Positions 33,247 to 42,996 of a DNA stretch of 64,000 nucleotides are shown piece after piece. The notes under the pieces were generated by a model that was not told the origin of the DNA, ran no database searches, and saw only the letters and a program-made list of their open reading frames with translations. The position numbers were made by a program, and so were the translations under genes. The stretch spans positions 1,364,001 through 1,428,000 of the forward strand of contig NZ_CP023691.1 of NCBI RefSeq assembly GCF_008704855.1, in the 5' to 3' direction. This stretch comes from Streptomyces platensis. Its GTDB lineage: Bacteria; Actinomycetota; Actinomycetes; Streptomycetales; Streptomycetaceae. Each line of letters begins with the position of its first letter. The first letter of the stretch is position 1.

Positions 33247-34680
33247 TCACTTACGGGCCGGGGACCAGTCCAGGCCCCAGCCGTAGGCGTGGTCGACGGT
33301 GCGCTGCGGGCTGACTCCGGGCTCGGGGACGAGGTAGCGGGCCTCGCGCTGGACGACGAGTTCGCTGCCGGTGTTGGTGATCATGGCCAGCGCGCAGACG
33401 TTGGAGGGCACCGTGCAGGCGTCCAGGGTGAAGTCGACCGGGGCGCCGTGCTGGGGCTGGAGGGTGACGGTCGCGCTCAGCCCCTCGAAGCTGCGGGCGC
33501 CGGCGTACACCGTGACGAAGATCAGGATGCGCTTGATGCGGTCCTGGTGGTCGAGGTTGATGGTCATGTTCTCGCCGGCCGCGACGCCGCCGGTGCGGTC
33601 GTCGCCGTCGAGCTGGATGTACGGCGGGGCGTGCAGGGCGCCGAAGTTGTTGCCCAGCGGATGGACCACGCCCGCGGCGCCGTCGGTGAGTTGGTAGAGC
33701 GCGCACAGGTCGAGGTCGAGCTCCCCGGAGGGCAGCAGCGCGCCGCGGGCACCCATGGCCTCCATCGCCTTGCGGCCGAGCTTCTTGCCCAGCCGCTTGC
33801 CCGCCGAACCGGCGTTCCAGTTGAGGTTCACCCGCATCGCGCCGGAGGTGCCGCCCTGCTTCGTCAGGGAGACGGCCGGGGCGTCCTTCGTGAGGGTGAC
33901 CTTGGTCAGACGCACGGGCGCGGGGGCGGGCGCGGGCTGCCCCGGCGGGGGCGGCACGGGCGCCGCCGGCTGCCCCGTCGGCCACGGGGGCGCGGGAGCC
34001 GGGGGCTGCCCCGTGGGGGGCGCGGGAGCCGGGGGCGGCGGCGCCATCGGCGGCGCGGGAGCCATGGCCGGGGGCGCCATGGCCGGGGGTGCGGCGGGCG
34101 GCGGAGCGGGGGCGACGGGGGCGGACGCGGCGGGTGCCGGGGCCGGGGGCGCCGCCGGTTCCTCGACGCTGATGCCGAAGTCGGTGGCCAGGCCGGCCAG
34201 CCCGGTGGCGTACCCCTGCCCCACCGCACGGAACTTCCAGCCGCCCTGGCGCCGGTAGAGCTCGCCGAGGACGAAGGCGGTCTCGGTGCCGGCGTCCTGG
34301 CTGTCGAAGCGGGCGAGTTCGGCGCCGCCCGCGGCGTCCAGCACCCGGATGTGCAGCCCCGGGACGCTGCCGAAGCTGCCGCCGTCGGCGGAGGCGGCGA
34401 GCACCACCGTGTCGACGGCGGGTTCGACGGCGGCCAGGTCGACCGCGAGGCAGTCGGTCATCGCGCCGCCGGCCGGGCGCTTGCCTTCGTGGCGTACGGC
34501 CCCGGAGGCGTGCGTGGCCTGGTTGTAGAAGACGAAGTCGCCGTCGTCGCGGACCTTTCCGGACACCAGCAGCAGGGCGGAGGCGTCCACGTCCGGTGTC
34601 CCCGGGGCCGTCTGCCAGCCCAGTTCGACCCGGACCGCCGGGACCGGAACCGGAACATTGCTGCCCTTGAGCATCGACAT
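33247..34680 (-). CDS. double TerD-domain protein with Pro/Ala-rich linker
   Basis: The 477-residue protein carries two TerD-type domains. The first is 1-180 ([67 protein letters not shown]). The second is about 280-477 ([61 protein letters not shown]). They are joined by a linker of about 95 residues that is nearly all Pro, Ala, Met and Gly. TerD proteins bind calcium and take part in stress or tellurite-resistance complexes at the membrane. ATG 34680 follows GAGGAAGG. Confidence 0.9.
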   Translation of the reverse strand: MSMLKGSNVPVPVPAVRVELGWQTAPGTPDVDASALLLVSGKVRDDGDFVFYNQATHASGAVRHEGKRPAGGAMTDCLAVDLAAVEPAVDTVVLAASADGGSFGSVPGLHIRVLDAAGGAELARFDSQDAGTETAFVLGELYRRQGGWKFRAVGQGYATGLAGLATDFGISVEEPAAPPAPAPAASAPVAPAPPPAAPPAMAPPAMAPAPPMAPPPPAPAPPTGQPPAPAPPWPTGQPAAPVPPPPGQPAPAPAPVRLTKVTLTKDAPAVSLTKQGGTSGAMRVNLNWNAGSAGKRLGKKLGRKAMEAMGARGALLPSGELDLDLCALYQLTDGAAGVVHPLGNNFGALHAPPYIQLDGDDRTGGVAAGENMTINLDHQDRIKRILIFVTVYAGARSFEGLSATVTLQPQHGAPVDFTLDACTVPSNVCALAMITNTGSELVVQREARYLVPEPGVSPQRTVDHAYGWGLDWSPARK

Positions 34681-34927
34681 CGCCGCGCCTTCCTCTCGTC
34701 CGCCGTGCCCCGTCGGTGGTGGCACCCCCCAACCTACTTGTCCCCCACCACTCCGAACGCCCCTTGTTCACCTGCGAGAAGCGAGGTCTTTACACGATCC
34801 CTACGGGCGATCGCGACCGATTTCCACAAGTTCGCTCACATTGGCGCTCCATGGCCACTCCGAACACGTAAAACAACCCTCTTTCCAGACTCCCCAATCG
34901 GCACATCGTGGGCTTAACTTAAGAGGT

Positions 34928-35380
34928 ATGACCTCCCCCCGCTCTACCTACGGCGGCGGCTACTACGCTTCGCCTTCCTTCCCGGACACTCCGATCTACG
35001 ACAGCCTCGTCGCAGAGCGCGGTACGCCGCAGATCGCCCCGATCCGGGTGAACCCCTCCCCTTATGAGACGGGTTCGTCCTATTTGCCGGCGCTGCCCTC
35101 GGCGCTTCCGGCCCTCCCGGCCGCGCCCTCCTACCCCTCGCCCGCGCAGGGTTACCCGGGAGCGGCCGCACAGCCGGTCGCCCCGCTCCAGCAGACGCCC
35201 GCGCCGTACATCCCGCAGCAGGCGGGCTCCCGCGGCTATCAGTCCCCGCCCCAGCAGCAGCCCCAGCGCCCGCCCATGGGCACGGGGTACGAGGCGATGC
35301 GTCCGGCCGCCCCGGTCGCGCCGCGCCCCGCCTCGCCCTACGACGACCCGTACGGCCGCCAGTACCCGCGCGGGTACTGA
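34928..35380 (+). CDS. Pro/Tyr/Gln-rich protein (possibly DUF6643-type)
   Basis: The 150-residue protein opens MTSPRSTYGGGYYASPSFPDTPIYDSLVAERGTPQIAPI, a conserved-looking head in Streptomyces. It continues as a low-complexity chain of Pro, Gln, Ala and Tyr ending DPYGRQYPRGY. No membrane segment or enzyme motif is present; the body is likely disordered. It may belong to a Streptomyces-only family annotated as DUF6643, which I have not been able to verify. The upstream gap (34681-34927) is notably A/T-rich, holding promoters for it and for the divergent TerD gene. Confidence 0.75.
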   Translation: MTSPRSTYGGGYYASPSFPDTPIYDSLVAERGTPQIAPIRVNPSPYETGSSYLPALPSALPALPAAPSYPSPAQGYPGAAAQPVAPLQQTPAPYIPQQAGSRGYQSPPQQQPQRPPMGTGYEAMRPAAPVAPRPASPYDDPYGRQYPRGY

Positions 35381-35427
35381 CCTGGGCGATCGGTCAACTG
35401 TCCGAGGCGGCTGGCAGGATGGCAGAC

Positions 35428-36252
35428 ATGCCGAAGCCTGCGCTCCAGTCGATCCATCTCTACCCGGTCAAATCCATTGCGGGGTCCGGTCCCGGCGAGG
35501 CGGTCGTGGAGCCGTGGGGGCTCGCCGGGGACCGACGCTGGCTGCTGGTGGACGCCGAGGGCAGGCAGCTCACCCAACGACAGCAGCCGACGCTGGCGTT
35601 GGCGCGCGCCGAGGGGCTGCCGGGCGGTGCCCTCGGGCTCACCGCGCCCGGGAGGGAGCCGCTGACGGTCGCGGTGCCCGGGTCCGGGAAGACGGTCCCG
35701 GTCGAGGTCTGGAAGGACGAGGTCGAGGCGGTGCCCGCGGGCCCGGAGGCGGACGGGTGGTTCCGCGGGTATCTGGGCGTCGAGTGCCGGCTGGTGTATC
35801 TCGACGCCCCGGAGAAGCGCCGGCCCATCGCCCCGGCGTACTCCGCGCCCGGCGACACGGTCAGCTTCGCCGACGGCTTCCCGCTGCTGCTGACCACCAC
35901 CTCGTCGCTGGACGCCCTCAACTCGCTCATCGCGCAGGGCGACCACGCCGACGAGGGGCCGCTGCCCATGAACCGTTTCCGGCCCAATGTGGTCGTGGAC
36001 GGCACCGCGCCCTGGGCGGAGGACGACTGGCGCCGGATCCGTATCGGCGAGGTGGAATTCGAGGTGGCCAAGCCCAGCGCACGCTGCGTGGTCACGACAA
36101 CCGACCAGCGCACCGCCGAGCGCGGCAAGGAACCGCTGCGGACGCTCGCCCACCATCGCCGCTTCGGTGACCGGCTGGTCTTCGGCCAGAATCTGATACC
36201 TCGTGGGGTCGGCACGATCCGCATCGGCGACCCGTTCGAGATACTCGGCTGA
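35428..36252 (+). CDS. MOSC-domain protein (YcbX-like)
   Basis: Residues 1-115 form the MOSC N-terminal beta-barrel (LQSIHLYPVKSIAGSGPGEAVVEPWGLAGDRRWLLVD). Residues 120-270 form the MOSC domain with the expected conserved cysteine in AKPSARCVVTTTDQ and NRFRPNVVVDG. Such proteins bind molybdenum cofactor and act on N-hydroxylated compounds or transfer sulfur. ATG 35428 is used; ATG 35419 (MADMPKP) is in frame three codons earlier. It is followed by the MEDS pair after a 130-bp gap. Confidence 0.9.
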   Translation: MPKPALQSIHLYPVKSIAGSGPGEAVVEPWGLAGDRRWLLVDAEGRQLTQRQQPTLALARAEGLPGGALGLTAPGREPLTVAVPGSGKTVPVEVWKDEVEAVPAGPEADGWFRGYLGVECRLVYLDAPEKRRPIAPAYSAPGDTVSFADGFPLLLTTTSSLDALNSLIAQGDHADEGPLPMNRFRPNVVVDGTAPWAEDDWRRIRIGEVEFEVAKPSARCVVTTTDQRTAERGKEPLRTLAHHRRFGDRLVFGQNLIPRGVGTIRIGDPFEILG

Positions 36253-36386
36253 CGGGCCGGCGCGCGCCCCGCACCGTGGGGTTTCCCGACCGGCGGCGGG
36301 CCGCCGCGGCCGGTGACCATCTGCCCGCGGTGTGCGCCCGGCGGCGCCGACGGATGGGCCGCCGGACGACGGAGAGCTGTGGGCCG

Positions 36387-36797
36387 ATGGCTGCGAGGGA
36401 CACCGGATGCGACCGTCCGCGTCCCGTCCAGCATCTGCGCCCCGGGGACCACGCCTTTGTGAGTTACGGCGATGACGAGGTGCGCTGGGAGGTCGTCACG
36501 GCGTTCGTACGGCTCGGGCCGGCCCGCGGCGAGAAGGTGCTGGTGCTGCCCTCCCCCGGGGTGCCGGAGGGCGAGGTACTGGCCAGGATCGACTTCCCCA
36601 GCCGCAGCACGGTCCGGGCGCGCGAGCGCGGCCAGTTGGTGGTGAGCAGCATGCGCGAGGTGATGCTCGCCGCCATGCAACGGGCCCATCCCTGCATCGA
36701 AGTGCACTGCGACCGCGGGCAGCGCTGGTTGCTGCGCCGGCTGGGCGCCGGGACCGTGTCACGGCCGGCCCTGACGGAGGTGGTGCGCGCGTGGTGA
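36387..36797 (+). CDS. MEDS (DcmR-type sensory) domain protein
   Basis: The 136-residue protein (ATG 36387) contains a MEDS-type module: HLRPGDHAFVSYGDDEVRWEVVTAFVRLGPARGEKVLVLP, VLARIDFPS, RARERGQLVVSSM, then a short helix. MEDS domains sense small molecules or transduce signals and are often fused to or paired with HATPase kinases in Streptomyces. Its stop overlaps the start of the next gene, GTGA, indicating translational coupling with the HATPase protein, which supports a two-part signalling unit. Confidence 0.82.
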   Translation: MAARDTGCDRPRPVQHLRPGDHAFVSYGDDEVRWEVVTAFVRLGPARGEKVLVLPSPGVPEGEVLARIDFPSRSTVRARERGQLVVSSMREVMLAAMQRAHPCIEVHCDRGQRWLLRRLGAGTVSRPALTEVVRAW

Positions 36798-37234
36798 GCT
36801 CCGGTCCGGCCGAGGTGCCGGCGGAGGAGTCCGGTCACCGGCTGCTGGAGCGGCGTTTCACCGCCCGGCTGCTGCCGCAACTGCGGCTGCTGGTCGAGGA
36901 GTGCGCGGCCCGGGAGGGGCTGGGTGAGCCACGGCGCGGCGAGTTCGTGCTGGCGGTGGACGAGATCGCGGGCAATGCCGTGGAACACGCGGGTGGCTCG
37001 GGGCGGCTGGTGCTGCGGCGGGTGGGCGAGGAGCTGGAGTGCCGGATCAGCGACGCCGGACCCGGGTTCAGCGAGGAGGTGATCCCCGAGCTGCTGCCCG
37101 GCCTGGACGGCGCGCCCATGGGGCGCGGGCTGTGGCTGGCGCGCCTGGTGGCGGACCGGTTCGCGGTGACGGGCGGGGCGCCGGGGACGGGCCTGCCGGG
37201 CGCCGTGGTGACGGTAGCCGTACGGCTGCGCTGA
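36794..37234 (+). CDS. ATP-binding protein, RsbW/anti-sigma-type HATPase
   Basis: The 146-residue protein has the HATPase_c2 pattern: helix LLPQLRLLVEECAAREGL, the N-box FVLAVDEIAGNAVEHAGGSG, RISDAGPGF (the G1 ATP-binding motif), and a lid ending APMGRGLWLARLVADRF. It resembles the anti-sigma-factor kinase fold that phosphorylates STAS antagonists. GTG 36794 overlaps the MEDS stop (a second GTG lies one codon earlier at 36791). The coupling suggests that the MEDS protein supplies the sensory input for this kinase-like partner. Confidence 0.85.
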   Translation: MSSGPAEVPAEESGHRLLERRFTARLLPQLRLLVEECAAREGLGEPRRGEFVLAVDEIAGNAVEHAGGSGRLVLRRVGEELECRISDAGPGFSEEVIPELLPGLDGAPMGRGLWLARLVADRFAVTGGAPGTGLPGAVVTVAVRLR

Positions 37235-37400
37235 CCAGGCAGGAGGCCGGGCCCGGCGGGCCCGGGGCGAGGGCGGACGGGGCCCCGTTCCGTACGTCCG
37301 GATGTTGCCTTTTGTACGCGGTGATGTTGCTCTCTCTTCGCAGAACTCTCGCCTGGACCACCCCTGATGCGGTATTCACGGACACGGAGAGGGGGCAACG

Positions 37401-38003
37401 ATGCGAGCGATGAGAGGCGTATGGCGCTGGCGGCGCAATCCGCTGCGGCGCCGGACGGATCGGATCGAGGCCTGGGTGGCGCTCGTCGCGGCCCTCCTGA
37501 TCGCCCTGGGGGCGACCTCCGCGGGCTGGCTCACCGGACGGGCCGCGCAGGGCGCACTGCTGGAGACCGTACGGATACAGCACCAGCAGCGGCATCTGAC
37601 GTGGGTCACGGTCGAACGGCTGCTCTCCCGGGCCCCGCTCGACCCCGATCCGGAGACCTCCTCGCAGCGCGATGCGCACCGCCGGGTCCTCGCCCGTTGG
37701 ATCGCCCGGGACGGCAGCGCGCATATCGGGCAGCTCGCCGCGCCCCGGCCGGTGGAGACCGGTGAGCGGTTCCGGATCTGGACGGACGGCCGGGGCCGGG
37801 TGGTGCCGCGGCCGATGGACACGAGTACGGCGGCCACCCATGCGGTGCTGGCCGGGCTGGGCACCACGGCCGGGGTCGGGATGATGATCGAGGGCGCCCG
37901 GCGGATGGTCGTCTGGCAGCTGATGGTGCGTCGTTTCCGCCGCTGGGACCAGGAGTGGAAACGGGCCGGCCAGGACTGGGGCCGGGCCGACGCGGGCAGC
38001 TGA
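37401..38003 (+). CDS. Rv1733c-like membrane protein
   Basis: The 200-residue protein (ATG 37401) starts with a basic, Arg/Trp-rich head (RGVWRWRRNPLRRRTDRIEAW). A first membrane helix follows (WVALVAALLIALGATSAGWLTG), then an external domain with RFRIWTDGRGRVVPRP, and a second hydrophobic helix (ATHAVLAGLGTTAGVGMMIEGA) near 145-165, with a basic C-terminus. This is the conserved architecture of actinobacterial Rv1733c-type proteins of unknown function. The mycobacterial member belongs to the dormancy regulon. It precedes the beta-helix/AAA gene by 167 bp. Confidence 0.85.
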   Translation: MRAMRGVWRWRRNPLRRRTDRIEAWVALVAALLIALGATSAGWLTGRAAQGALLETVRIQHQQRHLTWVTVERLLSRAPLDPDPETSSQRDAHRRVLARWIARDGSAHIGQLAAPRPVETGERFRIWTDGRGRVVPRPMDTSTAATHAVLAGLGTTAGVGMMIEGARRMVVWQLMVRRFRRWDQEWKRAGQDWGRADAGS

Positions 38004-38170
38004 GCGGCTGCCTTTCGAGGCGGCTGACCGTGTCAACTGCCGCCCGCCGGGCGCGCTACGGTGGTGGCGCCAGCCTCTCGGCTGGGGCCTCGCAGACCGG
38101 AATACGGACATCCGCGGACGGATGGTGCCGGGCCGACAACAGCCGCACGAAGTGGGGGCACGACAGCGCC

Positions 38171-40609
38171 ATGGCACAGGGCTCGGTCCAGGTGACGCAC
38201 TCCGGAACGTCCCGTTGGCGACGCCGTACAGGGGAGTACAGCTCGCTCGCCGCCGCCCTGGAGGCCGCCGGGGACGGTGATGTGCTGACCGTCCCGGCCG
38301 GTACCTACCGCGAGAATCTGGTGCTGGCGCGCGCGGTGACGCTGCGCGGCCCGGACGGCGCGCGCGGTTCGGTGCGGATCGCCCCGTCCGACGGGGTGGC
38401 GCTGACGGTACGCGCCTCGGCCACCGTCCACGATCTGCATCTGGAGGCGACGGATTCGGCCGCGCCCGCGCTGCTGGTGGAGGACGGCGCCCCGGAGCTG
38501 GCCGGGCTGCGGGTGGTGACCCGGTCCGCGTCCGGCATCGAGGTCCGCGGCGGCGCCCGCCCCACGGTGCGCCGCTGCACGGTCGACAACGCGGGCGGCG
38601 TGGGAATCAGCGTCCTGGACGGCGCCGGCGGCGTCTTCGAGGAGTGCGAGGTGATGGCCGCCGGGCAGGCCGGGGTGGCGGTGCGCGGCGGGGCCCACCC
38701 CCGGCTGGAGAACTGCCGGATCCACCACGCCTCGGGCGCCGGGCTGTCGCTGCACGGCGAGGGCAGCGCGGTCGAGGCGGTGGGCTGCGAGCTGTACGAG
38801 ATCAAGGGCGCGGGCATCCAGGTCGCGTCGCGGGCCACCGGCCACTTCACCGACTGCACGGTCCACCGCACCTCCGCCGACGGCGTCACCCTGGACACCG
38901 ACGCGGTGCTCACCCTCGCCGACTGCGATATCCACGACATCCCGGAGAACGCCGTCGACCTGCGGTCCCGTTCGGTGCTGACGCTGACCCGCAGCACGGT
39001 GCGGCACTTCGGACGCAACGGGCTGTCCGTCTGGGACCCGGGCACCCGCGTGGACGCCAACCAGTGCGAGATCCACGACAGTACGGGCGACTACCCGGCG
39101 GTGTGGGTGAGCGACGGCGCCACCGCCGTACTGGACTCGACCCGGGTGCACGATGTCCCGGACGCGCTGTTCGTCCTGGACCGGGGCTCCCGCGCCGATG
39201 TCGTCGACTGCGATATCGCACAGGTCCGCAACACCGCGGTGTCGGTGAGCGACGGGGCGACCGTGCAGCTGGACGACTGCCGGATCCGGGAGGCCGCGAC
39301 GGGCGCCTGGTTCCGTGACCACGGCAGCGGCGGCACGCTCGCCAACTGCACCATCGACGGTGCGCAGACCGGCGTGATCGTCACCAAGGGCGCGGACCCC
39401 ACCATCGAGGGCTGCACGGTCAGTTCACCGGCCGAGGCCGGGTTCTATGTCTCCGCGGAGGGCCGCGGCACCTTCCAGGGCTGCCGGGTCACCGGGAGTT
39501 CCGGCTTCGGCTTCCATGTGATCGACGGCTGCCGTACGACACTGACCCGGTGCCGTACGGAGCGGTGTGCCCGCGGCGGCTACGAGTTCGCCGAGGGCGG
39601 GGCCGGGCAGGGCGACGGGCCGACGGTCCAGGACTGCACCAGCGACGAGAGCCGTGCCGTACCGACACCTGCCGCCGGCGCGACGGCACCCGCGGTGCAG
39701 CAGCTGACCCAGACGGCCGGGCTGCTGGGCAACGTCCCGGCGCAGGGCCCGCCGCCGGCCGCGCCCGCGCCGGCGGCCGCGGAACCGGCCGTCAGCAGCC
39801 GGCCCTCCGACGAGGTGCTGGGCGAGCTGGACACCCTGGTGGGGCTGGAGAGCGTCAAGCGTGAGGTGCGCAGCCTGATCAACATGATCGAGGTGGGGCG
39901 CCGGCGCCAGGAGGCGGGGCTGAAGGCCGCGTCGGTGCGCCGCCATCTGGTCTTCACCGGCTCCCCCGGTACCGGCAAGACGACCGTGGCCCGGCTGTAC
40001 GGCGAAATCCTGGCGGCCCTGGCGGTGTTGGAGCGCGGGCATCTGGTCGAGGTGTCCCGGGTGGACCTGGTGGGCGAGCACATCGGCTCGACGGCGATCC
40101 GTACCCAGGAGGCGTTCGACCGGGCGCGCGGCGGCGTGCTCTTCATCGACGAGGCGTATGCCCTCTCCCCCGAGGACTCCGGACGGGACTTCGGCAAGGA
40201 GGCCATCGACACCCTCGTGAAGCTGATGGAGGACCACCGGGAGGCAGTGGTGGTGATCGTGGCGGGCTACACCGCCGAGATGGAGCGCTTCCTGGCGGTC
40301 AACCCCGGTGTGGCGTCCCGCTTCTCACGGACCATCACCTTCGGCGACTACGCGCCCGAGGAGCTGCTGCGGATCGTCGAGCAGCAGGGCGAGGAGCATG
40401 AGTACCGCCTCGCCGAGGGGACCGGCGAGGCACTGCTGAAGTACTTCACCGCGCTCCCCAAGGGCCCCTCCTTCGGCAACGGCCGCACCGCACGGCAGAC
40501 GTTCGAGGCGATGGTCGAGCGGCACGCGGGCCGGGTGGCGCAGCTGACCGACCCGAGCACCGACGACCTGACCCTCCTCTACCCGGACGACCTGCCCGAA
40601 CTCCCCTGA
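38171..40609 (+). CDS. beta-helix / AAA+ ATPase fusion (EccA-CbbX-like C-terminus)
   Basis: Residues about 25-480 form a long right-handed parallel beta-helix with regular coils (VRGGARPTVRRCTVDNAG, CEIHDSTGDYPAVWVSDGA and similar). A Pro/Ala-rich linker (490-545) joins an AAA+ ATPase domain (about 545-812). Walker A is GSPGTGKTT (597-605), Walker B VLFIDEAYAL, and the sensor/Arg region SRFSRTITF. The ATPase domain resembles EccA, CbbX and SpoVK. The helix may bind a partner or carbohydrate while the ATPase remodels it. No type VII secretion genes are in the window. Its 3' end overlaps the hydrolase gene by 31 nt. Confidence 0.88.
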   Translation: MAQGSVQVTHSGTSRWRRRTGEYSSLAAALEAAGDGDVLTVPAGTYRENLVLARAVTLRGPDGARGSVRIAPSDGVALTVRASATVHDLHLEATDSAAPALLVEDGAPELAGLRVVTRSASGIEVRGGARPTVRRCTVDNAGGVGISVLDGAGGVFEECEVMAAGQAGVAVRGGAHPRLENCRIHHASGAGLSLHGEGSAVEAVGCELYEIKGAGIQVASRATGHFTDCTVHRTSADGVTLDTDAVLTLADCDIHDIPENAVDLRSRSVLTLTRSTVRHFGRNGLSVWDPGTRVDANQCEIHDSTGDYPAVWVSDGATAVLDSTRVHDVPDALFVLDRGSRADVVDCDIAQVRNTAVSVSDGATVQLDDCRIREAATGAWFRDHGSGGTLANCTIDGAQTGVIVTKGADPTIEGCTVSSPAEAGFYVSAEGRGTFQGCRVTGSSGFGFHVIDGCRTTLTRCRTERCARGGYEFAEGGAGQGDGPTVQDCTSDESRAVPTPAAGATAPAVQQLTQTAGLLGNVPAQGPPPAAPAPAAAEPAVSSRPSDEVLGELDTLVGLESVKREVRSLINMIEVGRRRQEAGLKAASVRRHLVFTGSPGTGKTTVARLYGEILAALAVLERGHLVEVSRVDLVGEHIGSTAIRTQEAFDRARGGVLFIDEAYALSPEDSGRDFGKEAIDTLVKLMEDHREAVVVIVAGYTAEMERFLAVNPGVASRFSRTITFGDYAPEELLRIVEQQGEEHEYRLAEGTGEALLKYFTALPKGPSFGNGRTARQTFEAMVERHAGRVAQLTDPSTDDLTLLYPDDLPELP

Positions 40610-42996
40610 GCCGGACGGCCCTCGGGGCTCTCGTCCCCAGCGGGCCGCTGACCCGGCAGGTCCGGGCTGAGCCGGGCGATGAGTTCGGCGCGGACCGTCC
40701 CGAAGACCGGGTCGGCCTGGTAGTCGCCATGGCCCAGGATCTGGGCGGGCAGCGGGTTCTGCAACGTGCGGCCGAAGGAGAGCGGATCGCGCAGCGGCCC
40801 CTGGTCGATCCGCCGGCCACCCTCGCAGGTGAGCCGGATCGGGCCGCCGATGGGGTCGGTGAAGCGCCACAGATTGCGCCAGTCGTCCATCTCGCGGTGC
40901 AGTCCGGTCAGCGCGGGCGGCCCGAAGAAGGCCGGGAACCAGCGCCCGTAGAGACGCTCCAGCGGGCTGCCGTACGTCAGCAGGGCGACGCGGCTGCGGG
41001 TGACCAGGTCCAGCTGCCAGACCGCGGCGGCCGCCAGCACACTGCCCTGCGAGTGCCCGGAGAGCACCAGCCGGCCGTCGAACCGCTCGGTCCAGGTCGC
41101 CATCCGCCAGGTGAGGTCGGGGACGGCGCGCTCGGCGTAGCAGGGCGGTGCGAAGGGGTGGGCGGCGCGGGGCCAGAACGTACCGACGTCCCACAGGATG
41201 CCGATGGTGCGGCGGGCGGAGTGGTCGCGGTAGGCGCGCCGGCCCATGGTGATCAGCAGTATGACCCCGGCGCCCATCAGCCAGGACCCCAGCGACTCCG
41301 CGGTCTCGGCGGCGGCGTGCACGACGGGCGGTGCGCCTTCGGTGGCCCGGCCGGGCGCCCGGCCGGTGAGCCACGCGCCGATCACCGCACCGGCCCCGAG
41401 GACGAGAGTGACGGCGGAGGTGGCGGCGATCAGGACGGGCGCGGAGTCGGTGAGTCCGGCGCCGGCGATGGTCGCGGCGATGCGCTTGGTGCGGCCCGCG
41501 TCGGGCTGCTCGCGCGGGTCGTAGAGCCCGGGGACGTCCTTGGCCACCCGGTTGCGGACGATCACCATGCGGATGGCGGCGAGCACCGCGACCGCGGCGA
41601 CGACGACCAGCAGCACGGGAATGACCGAGGCCTGCCAGGACAGCAGGACCGGCGGCCCGGGGATGGGGGCGTGCGCCTGGCCGGGGGTCGCGCCGCCGTC
41701 CAGCCAGTCCGCGAAGCGCTGGGCGACGCCCCCGGACAGCACCCCGCCGACCGCGCAGGCCAGCAGCGCGACGGCGGGCCCGCCCATGCCGCGCAGCGCG
41801 GTGCGGGCGTCGTCGCGGGCGGCGCGCTGGAGTACCCAGGCGGTCACCGCCAGCGCCAGGACCAGCACGCCCTGGAAGACGGCGATCCCGCCGAAGGCGT
41901 CGGCGCCGGGCAGCGGGCCGCGGCTGCGCGCACCGGGGCGGGCCCAGCCGGTGTACACCAGGGTCAGCGCCAGCACCGCCAGGGAGGCGAACGGCAGCGT
42001 CCGTACCACCAGGTGGTCCGAGGAGACATCCGGTGCGCCCTCGCTGCGGGCGGTGCGCCAGACCACGATCAGGGTGGCGGCGGCGAGCACGATGACCAGA
42101 GCGGTCAGCGCCCGGCCGGTGACCGCGAGGACGGGGTGGCCGCCGTCCCCGTCGGCCTTCGCGGCGGCGGCGAGCAGCACCGCGGCGACGGTCAGCACAC
42201 CGGCCGTGGTGTGCGCGGCGCGCAGCCTGGCGACCAGCCGGCGGCCGTACCAGAAGCCCTCACGGCTGAGCGCGGTGCGTTCGGCGACCGGGGTGTCACG
42301 GGAGGTGCCGGGCAGCCGCGGCGGCGGTGAGGCGGATTCGTAGGCACTCCAGGTGCGGCGCGAGAGCCCCCACAGGAAGCCGATGACGAGCAGCGGCACC
42401 ATGGACGCGAGCGCGAGACGGCGGCCCGGGGCGCTCCACCAGCCGGAGTTGTCGGGGCTGAGGAAGCCCATCCAGGATTTGCCGGCGGCGCAGACGGTGG
42501 TGCCGGCGCACTGCCAGGCGGTGAGGTCGAGGGCCACCTCACAGGCCGCGGCGGCGAGCAGGACCGTGAGGGTGAGGGCGAGGATCCGTACGAGCAGGTC
42601 GTAGATCCGCTGGGCCGGGTGCTCGGACGGCGCGGCCGGGCGCATCCAGTGGGCGAGGTTGGCGACCATGAAGGGCACCAGGATCAGCCACAGGGCGCGG
42701 GCGCCGTTGCCCGAGGTGAGGTTGGACCAGCAGTACGCCTCGCGGACCGGCTCGCCCCGGTAGTCGTCGGGGCGTTGCTCGGCGTCCGCGTCGTCGGTAC
42801 GGCGGTAGCAGGCGGCGGTGTCGTCGCCGGTGATCAGCTGGACTCGTGGGTCACCGAGCATCTCCTGGGCGGTGGTGCCGCCGACGCCGTGCACCAGCAG
42901 CTCCAGGGAGAGCTGTGGTGCGGTGCGCGGTGGCCCATCTGCTGCGGTGTCACGGTCCGTTGAGCGGGCGTGCGGTGTCGGGTCCGCGGTCTCCAC
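40579..42996 (-). CDS. large integral membrane protein with alpha/beta-hydrolase domain
   Basis: GTG 42996 is preceded by GGGGGAA; the product has 805 residues. The N-terminal soluble part contains SLELLVHGVGGTTAQEML. About nine or ten hydrophobic helices follow between 90 and 560. The C-terminal domain (about 580-790) is an alpha/beta hydrolase with the nucleophile elbow LVLSGHSQGSVLAAAAVWQL and later FRNLWRFTDPIGG-like loops (DDWRNLWRFTDPIGGPIRLT). It probably cleaves a lipid or ester at the membrane. It converges on and overlaps the beta-helix/AAA gene by 31 nt, so the two may attenuate each other. Confidence 0.82.
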   Translation of the reverse strand: METADPTPHARSTDRDTAADGPPRTAPQLSLELLVHGVGGTTAQEMLGDPRVQLITGDDTAACYRRTDDADAEQRPDDYRGEPVREAYCWSNLTSGNGARALWLILVPFMVANLAHWMRPAAPSEHPAQRIYDLLVRILALTLTVLLAAAACEVALDLTAWQCAGTTVCAAGKSWMGFLSPDNSGWWSAPGRRLALASMVPLLVIGFLWGLSRRTWSAYESASPPPRLPGTSRDTPVAERTALSREGFWYGRRLVARLRAAHTTAGVLTVAAVLLAAAAKADGDGGHPVLAVTGRALTALVIVLAAATLIVVWRTARSEGAPDVSSDHLVVRTLPFASLAVLALTLVYTGWARPGARSRGPLPGADAFGGIAVFQGVLVLALAVTAWVLQRAARDDARTALRGMGGPAVALLACAVGGVLSGGVAQRFADWLDGGATPGQAHAPIPGPPVLLSWQASVIPVLLVVVAAVAVLAAIRMVIVRNRVAKDVPGLYDPREQPDAGRTKRIAATIAGAGLTDSAPVLIAATSAVTLVLGAGAVIGAWLTGRAPGRATEGAPPVVHAAAETAESLGSWLMGAGVILLITMGRRAYRDHSARRTIGILWDVGTFWPRAAHPFAPPCYAERAVPDLTWRMATWTERFDGRLVLSGHSQGSVLAAAAVWQLDLVTRSRVALLTYGSPLERLYGRWFPAFFGPPALTGLHREMDDWRNLWRFTDPIGGPIRLTCEGGRRIDQGPLRDPLSFGRTLQNPLPAQILGHGDYQADPVFGTVRAELIARLSPDLPGQRPAGDESPEGRPAQGSSGRSSG

